NCBI GenBank assembly: GCA_917880725.1
Contig: OU862879.1
Span: 15,407,741 to 15,471,740 of the forward strand
DNA from: Selenia dentaria
Lineage: Eukaryota; Arthropoda; Insecta; Lepidoptera; Geometridae
DNA: 64,000 bases
Direction: 5' to 3'
The notes beneath the pieces are model-generated. The model saw only the letters and a list, made by a program, of their open reading frames with translations, ran no database searches and was not told where the DNA came from. Positions 1 to 12,400 of the stretch are shown here, one piece after another. The position numbers and the translations under genes are program-made. Positions within the stretch are counted from its first letter, which is position 1. Each line of letters begins with the position of its first letter.

Positions 1-104
1 TATTAGCTCCAGTGTGTTGCCTTACAAAAGAGAACATAATAATGGTATCAGTAGGGCAAGACACGCTACACTTTGACATCTTAGTACACGAGTAGATAGA
101 TCCT

Positions 105-783
105 TTTTTTTTTTTTTTTGTCCCGGGGAAATCCTTTATGGATACCACCCACCACGGGGAGGGAGGTGGTTATGTGGGAGTCCGTATACCCACCAAAACC
201 CCGGGGTGTTCCGTCACTGCCGCCCTCGGCGGGAACGCGGGACAGATTTTCCACACGACCGCGAACCCGCCGTGGCTGTCCGTTGCCGGACCCTTCTCTT
301 CGCGGCACGCCAGAACACATGGCGCGCCGCAACTGCCTCGGAGACCAAACTCGCCAACAATGGGCGCCAGACTTCCCCGTATCTGGTCGCCCGTGGTCTC
401 CCTGCGGTGGGTCGGATATGTAGCCCCACCGCCTGCTACGTCAGCCACAAGGGATAGCCCCCCGCGACCCCACCTCCTCGAGTCTGCGCCGAGCGCCCGG
501 ACCCCACCTCCTCGAGCCTGCACCAAAGTGCCCGGGCCCCCCTCCTCGAGCCTGCGCCAAAGCGCCCGGGCCCCACCTCCTCGAGTCTGCGCCAAAGCGC
601 CCGGACCCAGCCACTCCTATGTGGACTTGGCGACCAAAGCCCATAGGAGCGGCCCGCCTGAGCCGGCCAGCGCACCCCAACGCCGGCGCGGCCCCTGGGT
701 TCCTCTTGGCTTCACCGTGGTGTACCTAGCCACGGTTACTGAGCCCCCCCGCCACGTCAATGCGAGAACCCTTCGGGGGGGGG
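105..783 (-). mobile_element. GC-rich poly(A) retroposon, copy 1
   Basis: A block far more GC-rich than its surroundings, ending on the minus strand in an A-run (T-run 104-119 on plus). A perfect 15-bp direct repeat, gagtagatagatcct, flanks it at 90-104 and 784-798, the mark of target-primed retroposition. Much of it is similar to the block at 53831-54586 in the same element orientation. The open frames inside are GC artefacts with no recognisable protein. It could be a SINE or the remains of a longer LINE; I do not recognise the family. Confidence 0.8.
466..606. repeat. Minisatellite, four units of about 34 bp
   Basis: Four tandem units built on cacctcctcgagcctgcgcc followed by aaagcgcccggg, with a few substitutions between units. 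The array lies inside copy 1 of the GC-rich retroposon and is absent from copy 2 at 53831-54586, so it expanded in one lineage or was lost from the other. Confidence 0.8.
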
Positions 784-811
784 GAGTAGATAGATCCTGG
801 AGTGATCAGTC

Positions 812-1569
812 CTAAGCTGTTTTATCCTCCAAGTAAACCGAAACTTTGTAATAACCTTTTTCACAGAGTTTAGTTCTAATAGTAATTTTAAACTTATTAA
901 TAGGCAAAACTCGGATAACATTAGGAACTTTATTATAGAATCGTATACATTGTCCCATAAAAGAATGACTTCTGTGGAGACGCGTTACATGTACGGATAA
1001 CATGTGATTTCGCGTGTTGATGGAATGAGCATGAGCACTCTTTTTATCAAAACTGCTAATGTTTTTCATTACATACATTAGATTTTCATAGATAAACTGA
1101 GAGACAACAGTTAGAATGTTTATGTCTCTAAACTTCTGTCTAAGGGAAACTCTGGGAGCTAAACTGTAGATCTAATCTATTCTAGCTGTGTCTACATCAG
1201 TTAAGAGTCTAATTTTTTAACAGCTTAAGCCGCTGAACTGAGCCTACTAGACAATTTTCAATGTGGGGTGTGGGTAAAACCCCATTGCAATTTAGCATTT
1301 ATAGTAATTCCTAAAAAGACCGTTGACTCCACAAGGTCCAACCCTGTTCCATTCAATTGTATATTGGATTCTACTTGTCTCACATTTGGTGTCGAGAACT
1401 TTATACAATTAGTTTTCTTCTCATTGAAGAGATGATTATTTGTATTGAACCAATTCACAACTTTAGCTAATGCATTGTTAACATCGTCATAGTTAAATAA
1501 CTGCCTTGTGGCTGGGCGTGGATTAAGCGGACGAGGAGAATAAGATATCACATTTACAATGAGATACAC
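812..1569 (-). pseudogene. Jockey-like LINE reverse transcriptase, C-terminal remnant
   Basis: Two open pieces in the same direction read as the end of a non-LTR reverse transcriptase. Piece 1569-1258 has the segment VVNWFNTNNHLFNEKKTNCI followed by FLGITINAKLQWG, the usual thumb region after the catalytic core. Piece 1078-812 has YVMKNISS, the RLHRSHSFMGQ region and LCEKGYYKV, the usual tail. The bases between them still read INILTVVSQFIYENL, so one element runs through, with an internal deletion and frameshifts near 1160-1250. The GC-rich retroposon lies directly at its 3' side. The catalytic part is missing, so it is dead. Confidence 0.75.
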
Positions 1570-2030
1570 TGAGTTTTATTATTACAGCACATAGTGTTTA
1601 GAGATCAACTTGAATAAACATGGGGACCAGGTATTCCACTTAGTAGCGAACGCTGCCACGACCAAACGCAAAGTGAGCTCCTCCAAGCCTCCGAGCCTGT
1701 CCGCGCGCTTCCCCCCCAACACCTCTGTAGGACGATGAGTAAGTAGTCAACGGTAATTGGCTTTCAACGACCGACCGACCAATCAGCGAACAGCGCACGC
1801 TACCAGAGTTATACCAGAGATGGTGGCACTTTGCATCTCTAGTCCACCAAAACTAACTAGGTGGCGCTTGACTAAATAATAACATCGGCTAAAGCTATGC
1901 GCCGACATATTATAAAAGTATGCTGTTTATATATTTGTATATTTTATTTAATATAGAATTTATGTATTTATAGTGTGTTTACTGTTTTTGTATTGTAACC
2001 GTCCAACTTTTATTGTATATTCCTCTGCGA
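1570..2030. other. No gene seen
   Basis: The part near 1620-1860 is moderately GC-rich with no sustained coding frame, and 1870-2030 is AT-rich. No motif, TIR or repeat that I can name. Confidence 0.4.
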
Positions 2031-2032
2031 AT

Positions 2033-2165
2033 GGGTTGTCTGGAAGAGATCGCTCTGAGCGATAAGACCGCCCATTGTAGCACCTAGCTATTAGCATTGT
2101 TTTTTTAATATAGCACGAATTACTAATACTGCGCAGACGAAGTCGCGTGCACCAGCTAGTAATAA
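2033..2165 (+). repeat. Dispersed repeat tail
   Basis: The segment gcgataagaccgcccat and the following cacctag...ttagcattg recur at 24667-24720. The stretch then ends with ...cgaagtcgcgtgcaccagctag|t, the CTAG|T terminus shared by the short dispersed family in this window. Probably the 3' end of a LINE joined to a second repeat. Confidence 0.5.
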
Positions 2166-2379
2166 TATATAATTAAAAGAAATAGTTTAATTTATTATTA
2201 TTGCTATAAGCTTTATTTCTATTACAAACAATTAATAAATGTAATCTATATGTACATATATAAATGAACCCCTATTTCTCCTGGTCACGCTATATCTTGA
2301 GAAGGGGTGGAACAATTTTGATTATTAGATTATTGTCAGGAGAAGGTTCTTATGAAAGAAAAACCAACAATAGATGGGA

Positions 2380-3220
2380 GGATATGGCGAGGCCGAAGGC
2401 CGAGCCTATTATGCGAACGAAGTTGCGGGCAGTTGCTAGTAGTTAAATAGCGCCTACGACGCCTTGAGCAGTAAAAGCCTTATTTGAGGGGATACTGTGC
2501 ACTAAACCCCTCAGTGAGCAGTCCTCCGCCACGGCGCGGCGGTGGGGTGAGATGTGGTCGCGCTAGCATTCACCATCGTCCTAGCAGTCGGCCCGGATGG
2601 ATCCTGTCTGTCTAGTTTACGTTTTTTATTTAGAACGTAATTACATTAGTTAGAAATAAAGGACACATTTTTACTTTTAAAACTCGAAAATATAATGTAG
2701 AATACATAATTAATACTGACCGCCTACATCCGGGTGGAATTAGGTAATCGTGATCTCTCAGAGACTATCCGTGGATTCAGGATAAAAGTAGTCTAGTAGT
2801 GTTACTGGTTACCGGCCAATCGCCTTATGAAACAATTTTGATATTAAACAATATCTGCTTTACAAATTCTGCCAAAGGATGTTTTCGCCCTTTTTTAATA
2901 ACAAAACCATATAAAGTATGTTTTTCATGAAGTATGAACTACATATTATGTAACGTCAAGAAGAAATACAATTTTATACCTACTGGGACTGCAAAGAAAA
3001 CGGGTCGATTGAGCGGGTCGCATACAAAACATATTTTAGCTTTAAAAAGAATGCTCATTTAAAAAAAATCTAAAGTAGGTATATTTAAATTAGTTTTATA
3101 TCATCGCAATTTTAGGGTTCCATTCATCTACCTCAAAACGAACCTCAGGATCAATTCATTGTCCGTCTGTCTGTCAAGACTCTGTTTCTCAGGAACCCGT
3201 AAAGGTATCAAGTTACAGTT
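2380..3220. other. Repeat end, then no gene seen
   Basis: 2395-2445 ends in cagttgctagtagtt, another relative of the CTAG|T family. From 2460 to 3220 there is low-complexity AT-rich DNA with short A and T runs, no long frame and no paired terminal repeats. Confidence 0.35.
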
Positions 3221-3222
3221 TA

Positions 3223-4393
3223 GGGTAAAAGTGGGAGAGACGCCATACTTTTTGTAAAATGAAATAATAAATGAAAAAAATTAAAGATAATAAAACTGTT
3301 TATTTTAAAGGCTATTATGTATTATTATTAAAATAAAATTGCATTTTCGCAACAATTAAAAATGAAATTTAAAAAAAGTCAAAGTAGGCACTGGGCCAGG
3401 TGTATGACTCATGAAGACGTTTTAGGCAAGAAATACACCTAATATAATAATTTTTTTTTGGGTAGAAATAATAGTTTTACCAGCTATGCACCCATTACTA
3501 TCAACTTACATTGGAGTGGTTGCAACTTGCGGAGAAGATGAGGATGCTGCTGATGCACCAGTCAGTTTCCGTTTCTGAGCTGTTCCTTTCATTACATTCA
3601 CATTTGATGTTTTCTTATACGTATGTACTTATAGGTTTTCAGGAGATGTTAAAACGCAAGCAAATTGCTTTCATTTCACAATCAAGTTGGGCAGTTTTGG
3701 AATTGGTTTTGACTCCTCGAGAAGCTTTGTAGGGTTTTCTTTGTTGGTTGGGGAGGCCTTTATTGGTTGGGCTTACCTAGGGGACCTAATCCAGATTTTA
3801 TAGTATTGCCGCTCTTGAGGCGCCTGGATAGTGTACGGATCGGTATCCCATCACACCTTTGAATCTAATTTTTCACCTTCTCTATCAAATAAAATGTTTT
3901 TCCGTCCACTACCCTCTGCGCACTTTAAGATTCGTCACATATTTTCTTGGCGTCCTGTATCTAATAAAAATACTCGATGGATTACACAACAAAACCAGGT
4001 CATGGAAAAGGTGGCATCTCTCCTCATTTCATGGGAGAGACGCTGTACAGCTAAAATATTTAGGATAATACATAGATTGCCTAAATTGTATTAAATTAAT
4101 TTAAGAACAAACAAAGCAACACATGAAAAGTGCCTTACTATGCTTCTATTTTACTTGCTAGTCACTGAAAACGCATTGACGCAAAACATTGAACAATTAA
4201 ATTGCGCGCGAAAAAAAGATTCTCTTATGTAATTCGTCAAGCTCGAGCGCAACCGAGCTGGCACTGACTAATCTTTCTTATATCGTCTATGAATTGTCAA
4301 GTGCAGTAAGAAATACAGCCATCTCTTTCTCACATTTTGAGCTAGCCAGGGTATGGTGTCTCTCCTCATATGGCGTCTCTCCCACTTTTACCC
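3223..4393. mobile_element. TIR element with TA duplication, 1.17 kb
   Basis: Starts GGGTAAAAGTGGGAGAGACG and ends with the reverse complement, each side next to a TA dinucleotide (3221-3222 and 4394-4395). About 23 bp at each end match, and gagagac motifs recur inside (around 4030 and 4360). TA target sites and short TIRs fit the Tc1/mariner/pogo group. No intact transposase is present. A short minus-strand stretch at 3590-3511 reads KRKLTGASAASSSS and ends at a good GTAAGT donor, so it may be a remnant of a captured or original gene. Confidence 0.75.
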
Positions 4394-5640
4394 TATATCA
4401 AATTCTCGGGCACAGATTACTGAATAAGAACAGATACTTCACTCAGTAGAAAATTTCCAATACCTATTACGATAATAGCCTACTCCCTCGCGTCAACAAC
4501 CACTGTATGCTAAAATGCGCCTAAATGCTCAAGCGTACAGCAGTGATTGCTTCGCACCGCGCGATTCCACAGTAATCGCAGGGCTGCCTCTTCGATAAAA
4601 TTAAATTAACATAACTTTTTATCTATGTCATTGAGAACTGTGAATATGTTCTGACTTTTATGTGGCAGTTAAAAATTTTATCATTTATAAAATATTTAAC
4701 CAACTTAAAAAAAAGGAGGTGATCAGACATACAGGCCAAACTGAGATGTTTGACTTGTATGGTTTGTAGGTATGTATGTTTGTGCGCGATAATCTCGCGT
4801 TTGGCTAAACCGATATCGATGCGGTTTTCAGAAAAGCATTTGTTACATTTAGGAGAACGTTTTAAAATAAGTATAATACTTCTTAGTTTGATGATGATCT
4901 TCGGAGATGTTCACTAGAAATGAAAAAAAAAGCCTTAAAAAAAGAGAACCGACTTCAAATAAAGCACTAAGCCGTAAGTTATTTTATTAACCAGTGCAAC
5001 ACTCTCACACAAAAATACATAAACACTGCAGTTTTCGAAAGTTTTCACGCGAAAAGTCGATGGCCTTTAAAATAAAAAAATATATCTAGTTCCTAGTTGT
5101 ACATATCTAGGTGTATTGTACTACTACCAATTATCAAGAATCAAATTTATTAAGATTAATTAATTTGATTCGTTTTCTCGCAACAAGTCACCTTACAACA
5201 GACGCGGCTTGTTCAAAGGTTTTCATTGGGCGTAAGAAAAAGAACTCTCGCTACACAGACTTAAAGCGCATTTTGATTCGTTACGAGCGCGTCAAGGACT
5301 TGTAGGCACATTTTTTGAAGGTCACGTCCGTGCTTTGCAATGTTTTATGAACATTATTGCAGTTGTTAGTTTAGCAGTTTATATTCGAATGTTTTCTTTC
5401 GAAGAGTGCATCTTCTGTACCTTGTACTATTAATTATTCTGTGGTATAACGTTTCTATGCAACAAAATTATGTAAATCTGTGTCTGTAAGGCAAGCTAAT
5501 GCTTAGTATATACCTATTAAACTGTCAAATTCTAAGTGGATACCGGTGTCCGCACACCTACTGTCTTTTAATTATGTCTCTAATGACGGTACGTGAATGG
5601 AAAAAAATTTAAACGACAAAAACTAGTAATAATTTATCAC
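4394..5640. other. No gene seen
   Basis: AT-rich DNA. The section 4690-4980 carries pieces of the dispersed accgacttc repeat family. A plus-strand frame at 5111-5305 has no start context, domain or splice signals that I trust. Confidence 0.35.
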
Positions 5641-5644
5641 TTAC

Positions 5645-5742
5645 CATTCTTCATTGACAGGTAAATGGAAAAATGTTAGGTGTTTATCCCTTCTTTTGCT
5701 TGATTTACACCCATCTACAGCACATAAGGCACCACACGGCAT
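5645..5742 (-). CDS. THAP zinc-finger gene, first coding exon
   Basis: The exon opens with ATG at 5742 and reads MPCGALCAVDGCKSSKRRDK then HLTFFHLPVNEEW, stopping at a perfect GTAAGT donor (exon end 5645, phase 2). This is the start of a THAP domain, a C2CH zinc-binding DNA-binding fold: two early cysteines, then the F-x-x-P segment and a tryptophan. The remaining Cys-x2-His half should lie in later exons below 5645, which I could not find. The sequence just upstream (5743-5960) is GC-rich with many CpG, as at a promoter. It is either a host THAP gene whose other exons are beyond recognition, or a THAP transposon remnant. Confidence 0.65.
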
Positions 5743-5960
5743 CGTAATACGCGTACGAACGAACAGCACTATTAAAATTGAACGGCGTGCGCGCGCTTCG
5801 CTTGCGAAAACCGCACTGAATTTGAACCGCCGGCGGACCGAGACCGCTCGGCTGGGCGGTAGGCAGTTATAGCGCGCAAGTACATGGAGTGACGGAGGCC
5901 TGTCTCGGGTCTGCGGTCACTTTTAGCCGTGAAAACATCTGACATGTCAACGTGATCAAA
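5743..5960 (-). promoter_or_regulatory. CpG-rich block upstream of the THAP exon
   Basis: A sharp rise in GC and CpG immediately 5' of the minus-strand THAP exon, including cgcgcgcttcgcttgcg and ccgccggcggaccgag. Its position and composition suggest promoter plus 5' UTR. No TATA box is evident. This is inferred from composition only. Confidence 0.35.
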
Positions 5961-6312
5961 AGATATGACAGTTTATGGGGTAATTTCTTTTGACCTCGAC
6001 TTATTAATGTTGATAATGATTTAACTTATTATTTGGGGTTGGTACAATAATCGTGCTTAGGAATCAAACGGGAAAGTTTGTGCTTTAACCTATTTTGTCT
6101 TTTAGTTAGAGCGCAATTTAATTATGAGACTATGACTACTATGTGTATCTCGTCTAATAATATAAATAAATTCTTAATAAGTAAGCGCTGACTTGTGAAC
6201 TATTGTATATTAACGCAAATGGAAAAAAATCCTCTATCAGTACCTATAGACACCTTCGTATTGAGACGATTGCGTGACGTTATTTAAAGTATAGTATATT
6301 TTATATATGTTT
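5961..6312. other. Probable 3' flank of the acyltransferase gene
   Basis: AT-rich sequence between the THAP exon and the acyltransferase stop codon. The minus-strand 3' UTR must lie here, but I see no clear polyadenylation signal. Confidence 0.4.
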
Positions 6313-6476
6313 CTACATGCAATGGTAGTTCGAGGGAAGATCATCCAGGACTTCTTTTGACAGTTCTTTGTATTTAATAGACATTATTTCGTGGACCTTT
6401 TCGATCAGCTCAGGGACGTCATCCTTTGTCAGTCCAACAGTAGGGATTGGCTCAAGGGCCTGTATAATTATGTGAC
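6313..6476 (-). CDS. Agpat: Acyltransferase exon 5 and stop
   Basis: Acceptor TTCCAG. It encodes the C-terminal 54 residues, with PIPTVGLTKDDVPELIEKV typical of the family tail, and ends at TAG 6315-6313. Confidence 0.92.
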
Positions 6477-9400
6477 CTGGAATGAAATACGATTCAGGTT
6501 TGGTATTAACATATTGACAGTATATATGATACTACAGCACATGTCTAGCCACCCACATCAAAGTAAAAAAAACGATGCGTTTTTAAATAGGTACCTACAT
6601 AACAAACACAACTATAAAACAGCAGTATAAATTATAGCATGATACAATGTGGTACTGCTACGAATCTCAAAGTGACTATAAATAAATTTTGCTATAATAC
6701 TTCAGTAGCTTGAAGATTCATAGTGAGAAATAAATCATAAGTTTAATGCATATTATTATTCATAGTTATTTTCTATATTATTAGAGCTGCATTTATAATC
6801 AAGCGGAAGGCATTTATAAAATGCATTTATAATAAGGCGCGCCATTTCGGCTCCCGCTATCCACGCTATTCTCCACATCTATCTGATACTCGTTTTTCAG
6901 AACTTAACTAAGCCTAATGACGCATGTTCAAATCGTAAGATTATGTATAAAGAAAAAAACTAAAATTATCTATAAAGTTATAAAGAAATATTTTACCTGT
7001 GCCAAAAATATATTTTTGGGGGTTGATGAAATAGTAAGGAGAGAACACAACAGGTATGATTGGCACCTGCGCGTCCACAGCGATATTAAACGCGCCTTTC
7101 TTGAAGGGAAGCAGCCTTGTAGAGTCCTTGTTTCTCGTACCCTCAGGGAACAACCAGATCTTAGTCTAAAATAATGATTTCAATAATATAGATTATCTCA
7201 ATTCCGAACGCTTCACAACATAAAACAGGAAAACCATCAAACGAATACTACATAACTTATTTTCTTTGTTTCTAAAGAAGACATCAAAGTTTTCTCTAAA
7301 TGTTTGAACATTATAAGGGTGCGTTCCTACTATGTTGTAACGATTAATTTATCGTTGGACGATTATGTTCTCTAGCTGTTCACATTATAACGATTGTTAT
7401 GGATCGCGACAATCATTTTATCGTTTCACGGCATTTGTGACGGCAACGACAGTTAATCGTGTCGTCCTATATGTGAACGAACATCTCCATTTAAATACGG
7501 CACGGCACTTTTAAACTACACAATTATCTGTCGTCACGACAAAGTGGGAACGCGCCTTAACTATATAGCTGAGCTACCGTGAGCTCGTATTTTCTATAGT
7601 CCGGCCGTAATCAAAACACACTCAAACAGCATACTTTTTTCGTAGGAAAACTTTTAGATTTTTTTGCAGCAGAAACCTCTATGGCGGATTCTTAGCCGGA
7701 GGCCTGTTACAATTATAGAGTAACTTTTTATACTAGAGTTACAAGTGCTAGTGTTGCTTCAATGGGAAGTGGACACTTAGAGGTGGTCGATTGTAATGAA
7801 TTTAGTATTAGGTAAATATGAATAAGGATTAGCATTCCGTTCTAGCGCCATAGTCTTATCCCCGGACTAAGGTAAACTATATGTTTAAATTTAAAATAAT
7901 ATTAAAGTATTAAAACTATGTAACTGTTAGGTACCTATTTGCTTTCATTAATGCTAAAGGATGAGTTGTAATTTCCTGAAAAATCTATGGACTGAGAGGT
8001 CACAGATTACAGTCTGTTTAATATATTTACTAACTGTGCTCCGCGGCTTCACCCGCATGGTGATGGATGATAATGATGAATCAAATATAGCCTATGCCAA
8101 CTCAGCAATAATGTAGCTTTCTACTGGTTATAGAATTATCAAAATCTGGTTACTAGGTTTTAAGTTTATGCATTATAAACAAACAAACAATGAAAAAAGC
8201 GGCAGCCAGAGGAAAGCACCTTAAGTACGCTGCCTTGGAGTCAGCCTACGAGTTCGTGCCGTTTGCTGTGGAGACGGCTGGGCCGTGGGGCCTGGAGGCC
8301 AAGAAATTTGTTAAAGAACTCGGGCGGGGCCTGAAGGAGAGAACGCGTGATCCTAAGTCGGGCCATTATCTTGTGCAGAACATTACCTTGGCCATTCAAC
8401 GCGGGAATGCCGCTAGCCTGATAGTCACGTTTGGGCGAGAGGGCATTGATTGTGAGGGACTTTGACAAAATCAAATCAAATGTGTTTTTATGACATGATG
8501 TTAATTTTTATTAATTTCAAATAATGTTTAATTTATAGTGGACTTTAAGTTTAATTGAATATTAAAACCTCTCAAAGGAATTCTATAATATGATTGAAAT
8601 AAAAACAATGAAATATTTTCTCTTTATAACGTTAGTGTAGATATGACTGGGTGCTATAATTATCACGAGTGCGACGTTTGGCGACTTAGGTCTGATGTCA
8701 CCGTTAAATCATGATCAATAAAACGTAGTTCATTGTTAAAGATATCAAGTTCCCATAGAACGAGTATTGTGATTGGTTCAATATACAGGGACCTCTTATG
8801 TCATTCGTAAGAATTGTATACCGAACATGATTGATCGGTTTATTGATTGAAACTTTCGTAAGTATTACACATTTTAATGTTATTTGACGGTTTACTAGCG
8901 AGTACTAGCGCAAACGCAGACGGGTGCGCACGTACTCCATGAAGAAGTGGCCCGGACGGTCAGGAAACCAATCAAGATATTCGACTATACCTACCGCGTA
9001 AGTTAAACCGTCAAATAACATTAAAACGGTTTATTGATCCCGTTCAGTTTCAATGGTGAAATCCAATCTCACTAGGTACCTGTGTTAAATGTCGTTTTGT
9101 TAAATAATTCAAATACGTAAATACTTTTTAACCTAGACCTCTCGAAGTTAATGGTTTAAATGTTTGACTTCAACAAGTAGACACCTAAGACACCTTCGAT
9201 CAAGTATGTGTTTGATCGAAGAGTAACACCACATCTTCTGATGGTTGGCAGGCCGTGCGATTCTGTAATCATTCGTCGTTGCGCTCGTATGGCCCTTGTA
9301 CACAAGGTTTGTTTTTCCGTTTCTTGTCGTCTCGTCATTTGTTTCACGGATGTTGTCAGTTTGTTTTTCCGTTTCTTGTCACCTCGTCATTTGTTTCACG

Positions 9401-12400
9401 GATGTTGTCAAAGATGCAACGATGTTTGCTCATAGAGAATCGCACGGCTGATTACCAACCTTATTTTTGACCATGGCATCAGATATGTATTTGAGTTGCT
9501 TGTACGCAGTCTTGGAGTTGTTTCTATCGATGAACACGACCCCAGTGAGGTAGGCACTAAGCCCGAACGGGAAGAGGTACAACAGCTCCCTCTTGGCTAT
9601 GGCTGCTGTCTTGCCTACGTTGTGCCATATTGTGAATTGACCTGGATGCAAAAATATAATGGTTTATGAACAAAATAGTAAAGTTAAGTACTTGGTAGTT
9701 TTAAAGTATACTTAAATATCTCGGTAAACGTCTCGGAAAAAAGGTTTGTTTTATGCACTAGTTGTGAGTTAATACTCGTAGTTAGTTTATCTAGTTTTTA
9801 GAAGGATGCTTGGAATTCTCCACTTCCTAGTCTTGTGTAGTACCTTTCGAAATTTAAATATATCTACGATATACTTTTACCGAAGGTAAGTGTTAAAAAT
9901 GATCTAGCTAGTGTAATGTAATTTAATCAAGTAATTTTAGAAAGTTTGACCTCGACTTTTTTGAAACTTTTTTCGGTATAGTGTTTCTATTTGTTTTGGA
10001 ACGCAGTAGGATATGGAACTAAAAAAATGTTTAATTAACGAAAACTACCACAAGAGTGTCCTTGATACCAAAATTAAATAAGTACCTACTTATGATTAAT
10101 TAAATAGAAAAAAAGCTAAGGTCATATAAGTAACTAGCTGCCCTCTGCGGTTTCACCCGTGTGGTGATGGATTGATATAATCAAAATATAGTCTTTGTTC
10201 GACAGGGACAATTGAAAGATGTTTTTAAATCGGCGCAGAAGTTTCGGAGCCTATTCAATTTAAACAAACAAACAAATTTTACCTAGTTATAATATTAGTG
10301 TAGATAGATACAAAACGGTTATATTAGGGAATACTAATTGCGCAAACAATTTACGTAATTATCATTCCTAAGTGCGCACTTGATGCCTTTTTATTATATG
10401 AATAAATTATTTTGAATTAGAATTAGAGTTAATTGGCAAGTTCATTTATTAGGCCTCGTCAGCAACACGTTTCTATCTCAGCTATTGGTACTGAGACGGA
10501 TCTTTAAGAAGTCAAATTTTAGAGTTTCCGTAGCCGGAAGTCGGCTTCGTTTTGTTAAGGCGCGTGGGGTCCCGTAGCCGGGATCCGGCTCTTTTTGTAA
10601 TGGTTTTAATATTGATGACGGTCTTAATATTCCAACTGGTATTATAATGGTCAAAAGTGTGATATGACGTTTGTGTTTGATATGTTGCAACTTTTAGAAG
10701 CAAATAGAAAGCCATTGTAATAAAAACATCTTTATACACTATTTATCAATGAAAAAATAAATTGTTTTTCGGGAATTAAAGTGTTTAAGTGATGTGTTAA
10801 GTTGTAAGTATTTATTCTTGTGATTTTGACATGTTTTGTGCAAAAATAACAGTACATAATACACACTTTTGTGATTTATGTATCGAAAATTACTTCATCG
10901 GCCTTCGACACGAAAACAGGTAAAACACACTGTATATTATTATGTTCTGCGTAGGTGTGTTCTTAGCTATTAATAATAATTGTCGTTATATACCTAAGGT
11001 ATTTCTTTATTAGTGCACAATATTGAAGGGGGTGGTTTGGAATCGATATGTGGTCATGTAAGCAAAAGATTTTATGCTGAGAAAGAATCCTCATAAGAAA
11101 CAGGATCGATTGGCATCAAAAAAAGTGTAAAATGACCATTTTCTTGCTGACTTATACTGTATTTTTTTTCCATGAACTGTAAATGAGGAAAAAAATCCAA
11201 AAAAGGTTTTTAAATCGCGTACGCTGTGGATACTATTGGCTATTTAGTCTATGCTATTGACAATAAAGCAAAGTAACGTACTACAGTTTTATAGAAGACG
11301 TCAATATGTACAAATAAGTCCACATCAATAAATACTTTTTTTCGTCGATCTACTCTTACCTAAGATGTCCAGGCTCGACTGATGGTTGGATACAATTACT
11401 GCACCTCGCTCCTCCGCCAAGATCTCCCGGTTTCTCAGCACCCACTCGACATTGTATATCTTGCCGACGACGTAACCGATGATGCCGTTAGTGTATCTGC
11501 GATAGTAATTTGTTATTTTCTAATATTGGCTTCAATGCCCATTGAATCCAATCAAAACCCCATCAGAGAGAAATATCAAAGAAATATCAAAGTGTTTAGC
11601 ATTCGTTGCGGTTTAGACCAGAATCAAATACCACCGTTTCAATTATTTGTGTTGGGTTTTATACAGGGTTACTGGTAGTCAATTAGCATCATGTTAAGGG
11701 CATATTCTGTACATCAAAACAAACAACTTTTGTTTTACGACTTTCAAAAATTCTTATTTTTTATATTTGTATTCATATTAGCTGACCCGCCAGCGGCTTT
11801 GCTCGCTTAGTCTTGGTGGAGTGGTGGAGCGCCGTTTTGGAATCTCGAGTTTCTGGATTAGATCCTTAGGTAGGACTTCACCAAGAATTGAGTGAAACAT
11901 ATAATAATTTCTGAACTTTACTGCACTGCAAAACTACCCGTAAAGGGTATATAAGTAATTTTGTATAAACACATATATACTTGTTACATTCTTCATTATT
12001 AAATTATTGTCTCGTTATGTATATCTACTACTTGTATTGCACAGTATATTATTATAATACAGGCATTTTTTTTCAATACCTAAATTATATGGTCCATTAA
12101 AATGTTTACTGCGTCGTATTAGAAAATAAAAATAAACGAATACTTTAATAACCAGAAAAAGACTGAACTGGTTGAGACTCTAACCTTGGAACTTTAGCGT
12201 CTGAGGCGCACACTCGCAGTCTGACCAACCACAATTTTGGAACTTGATAGCGAAACAAGCGTATATTTGCTATAAACCATTACAGAGTGTTAGACATTGT
12301 CATTCTACTCATAAAAACTAGTCTTCAACACGGTATTTTATAGCTTTCCGATATCACAGAGATATAAAATATGACTTAGAATTTAAGATTACATATTTGC

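Noticed and set aside
138..815. Long GC-rich open frames on both strands (up to 225 codons)
   Set aside because: They overlap in several frames, are Pro/Arg/Gly-rich and follow base composition; the block is a retroposon with a minisatellite.
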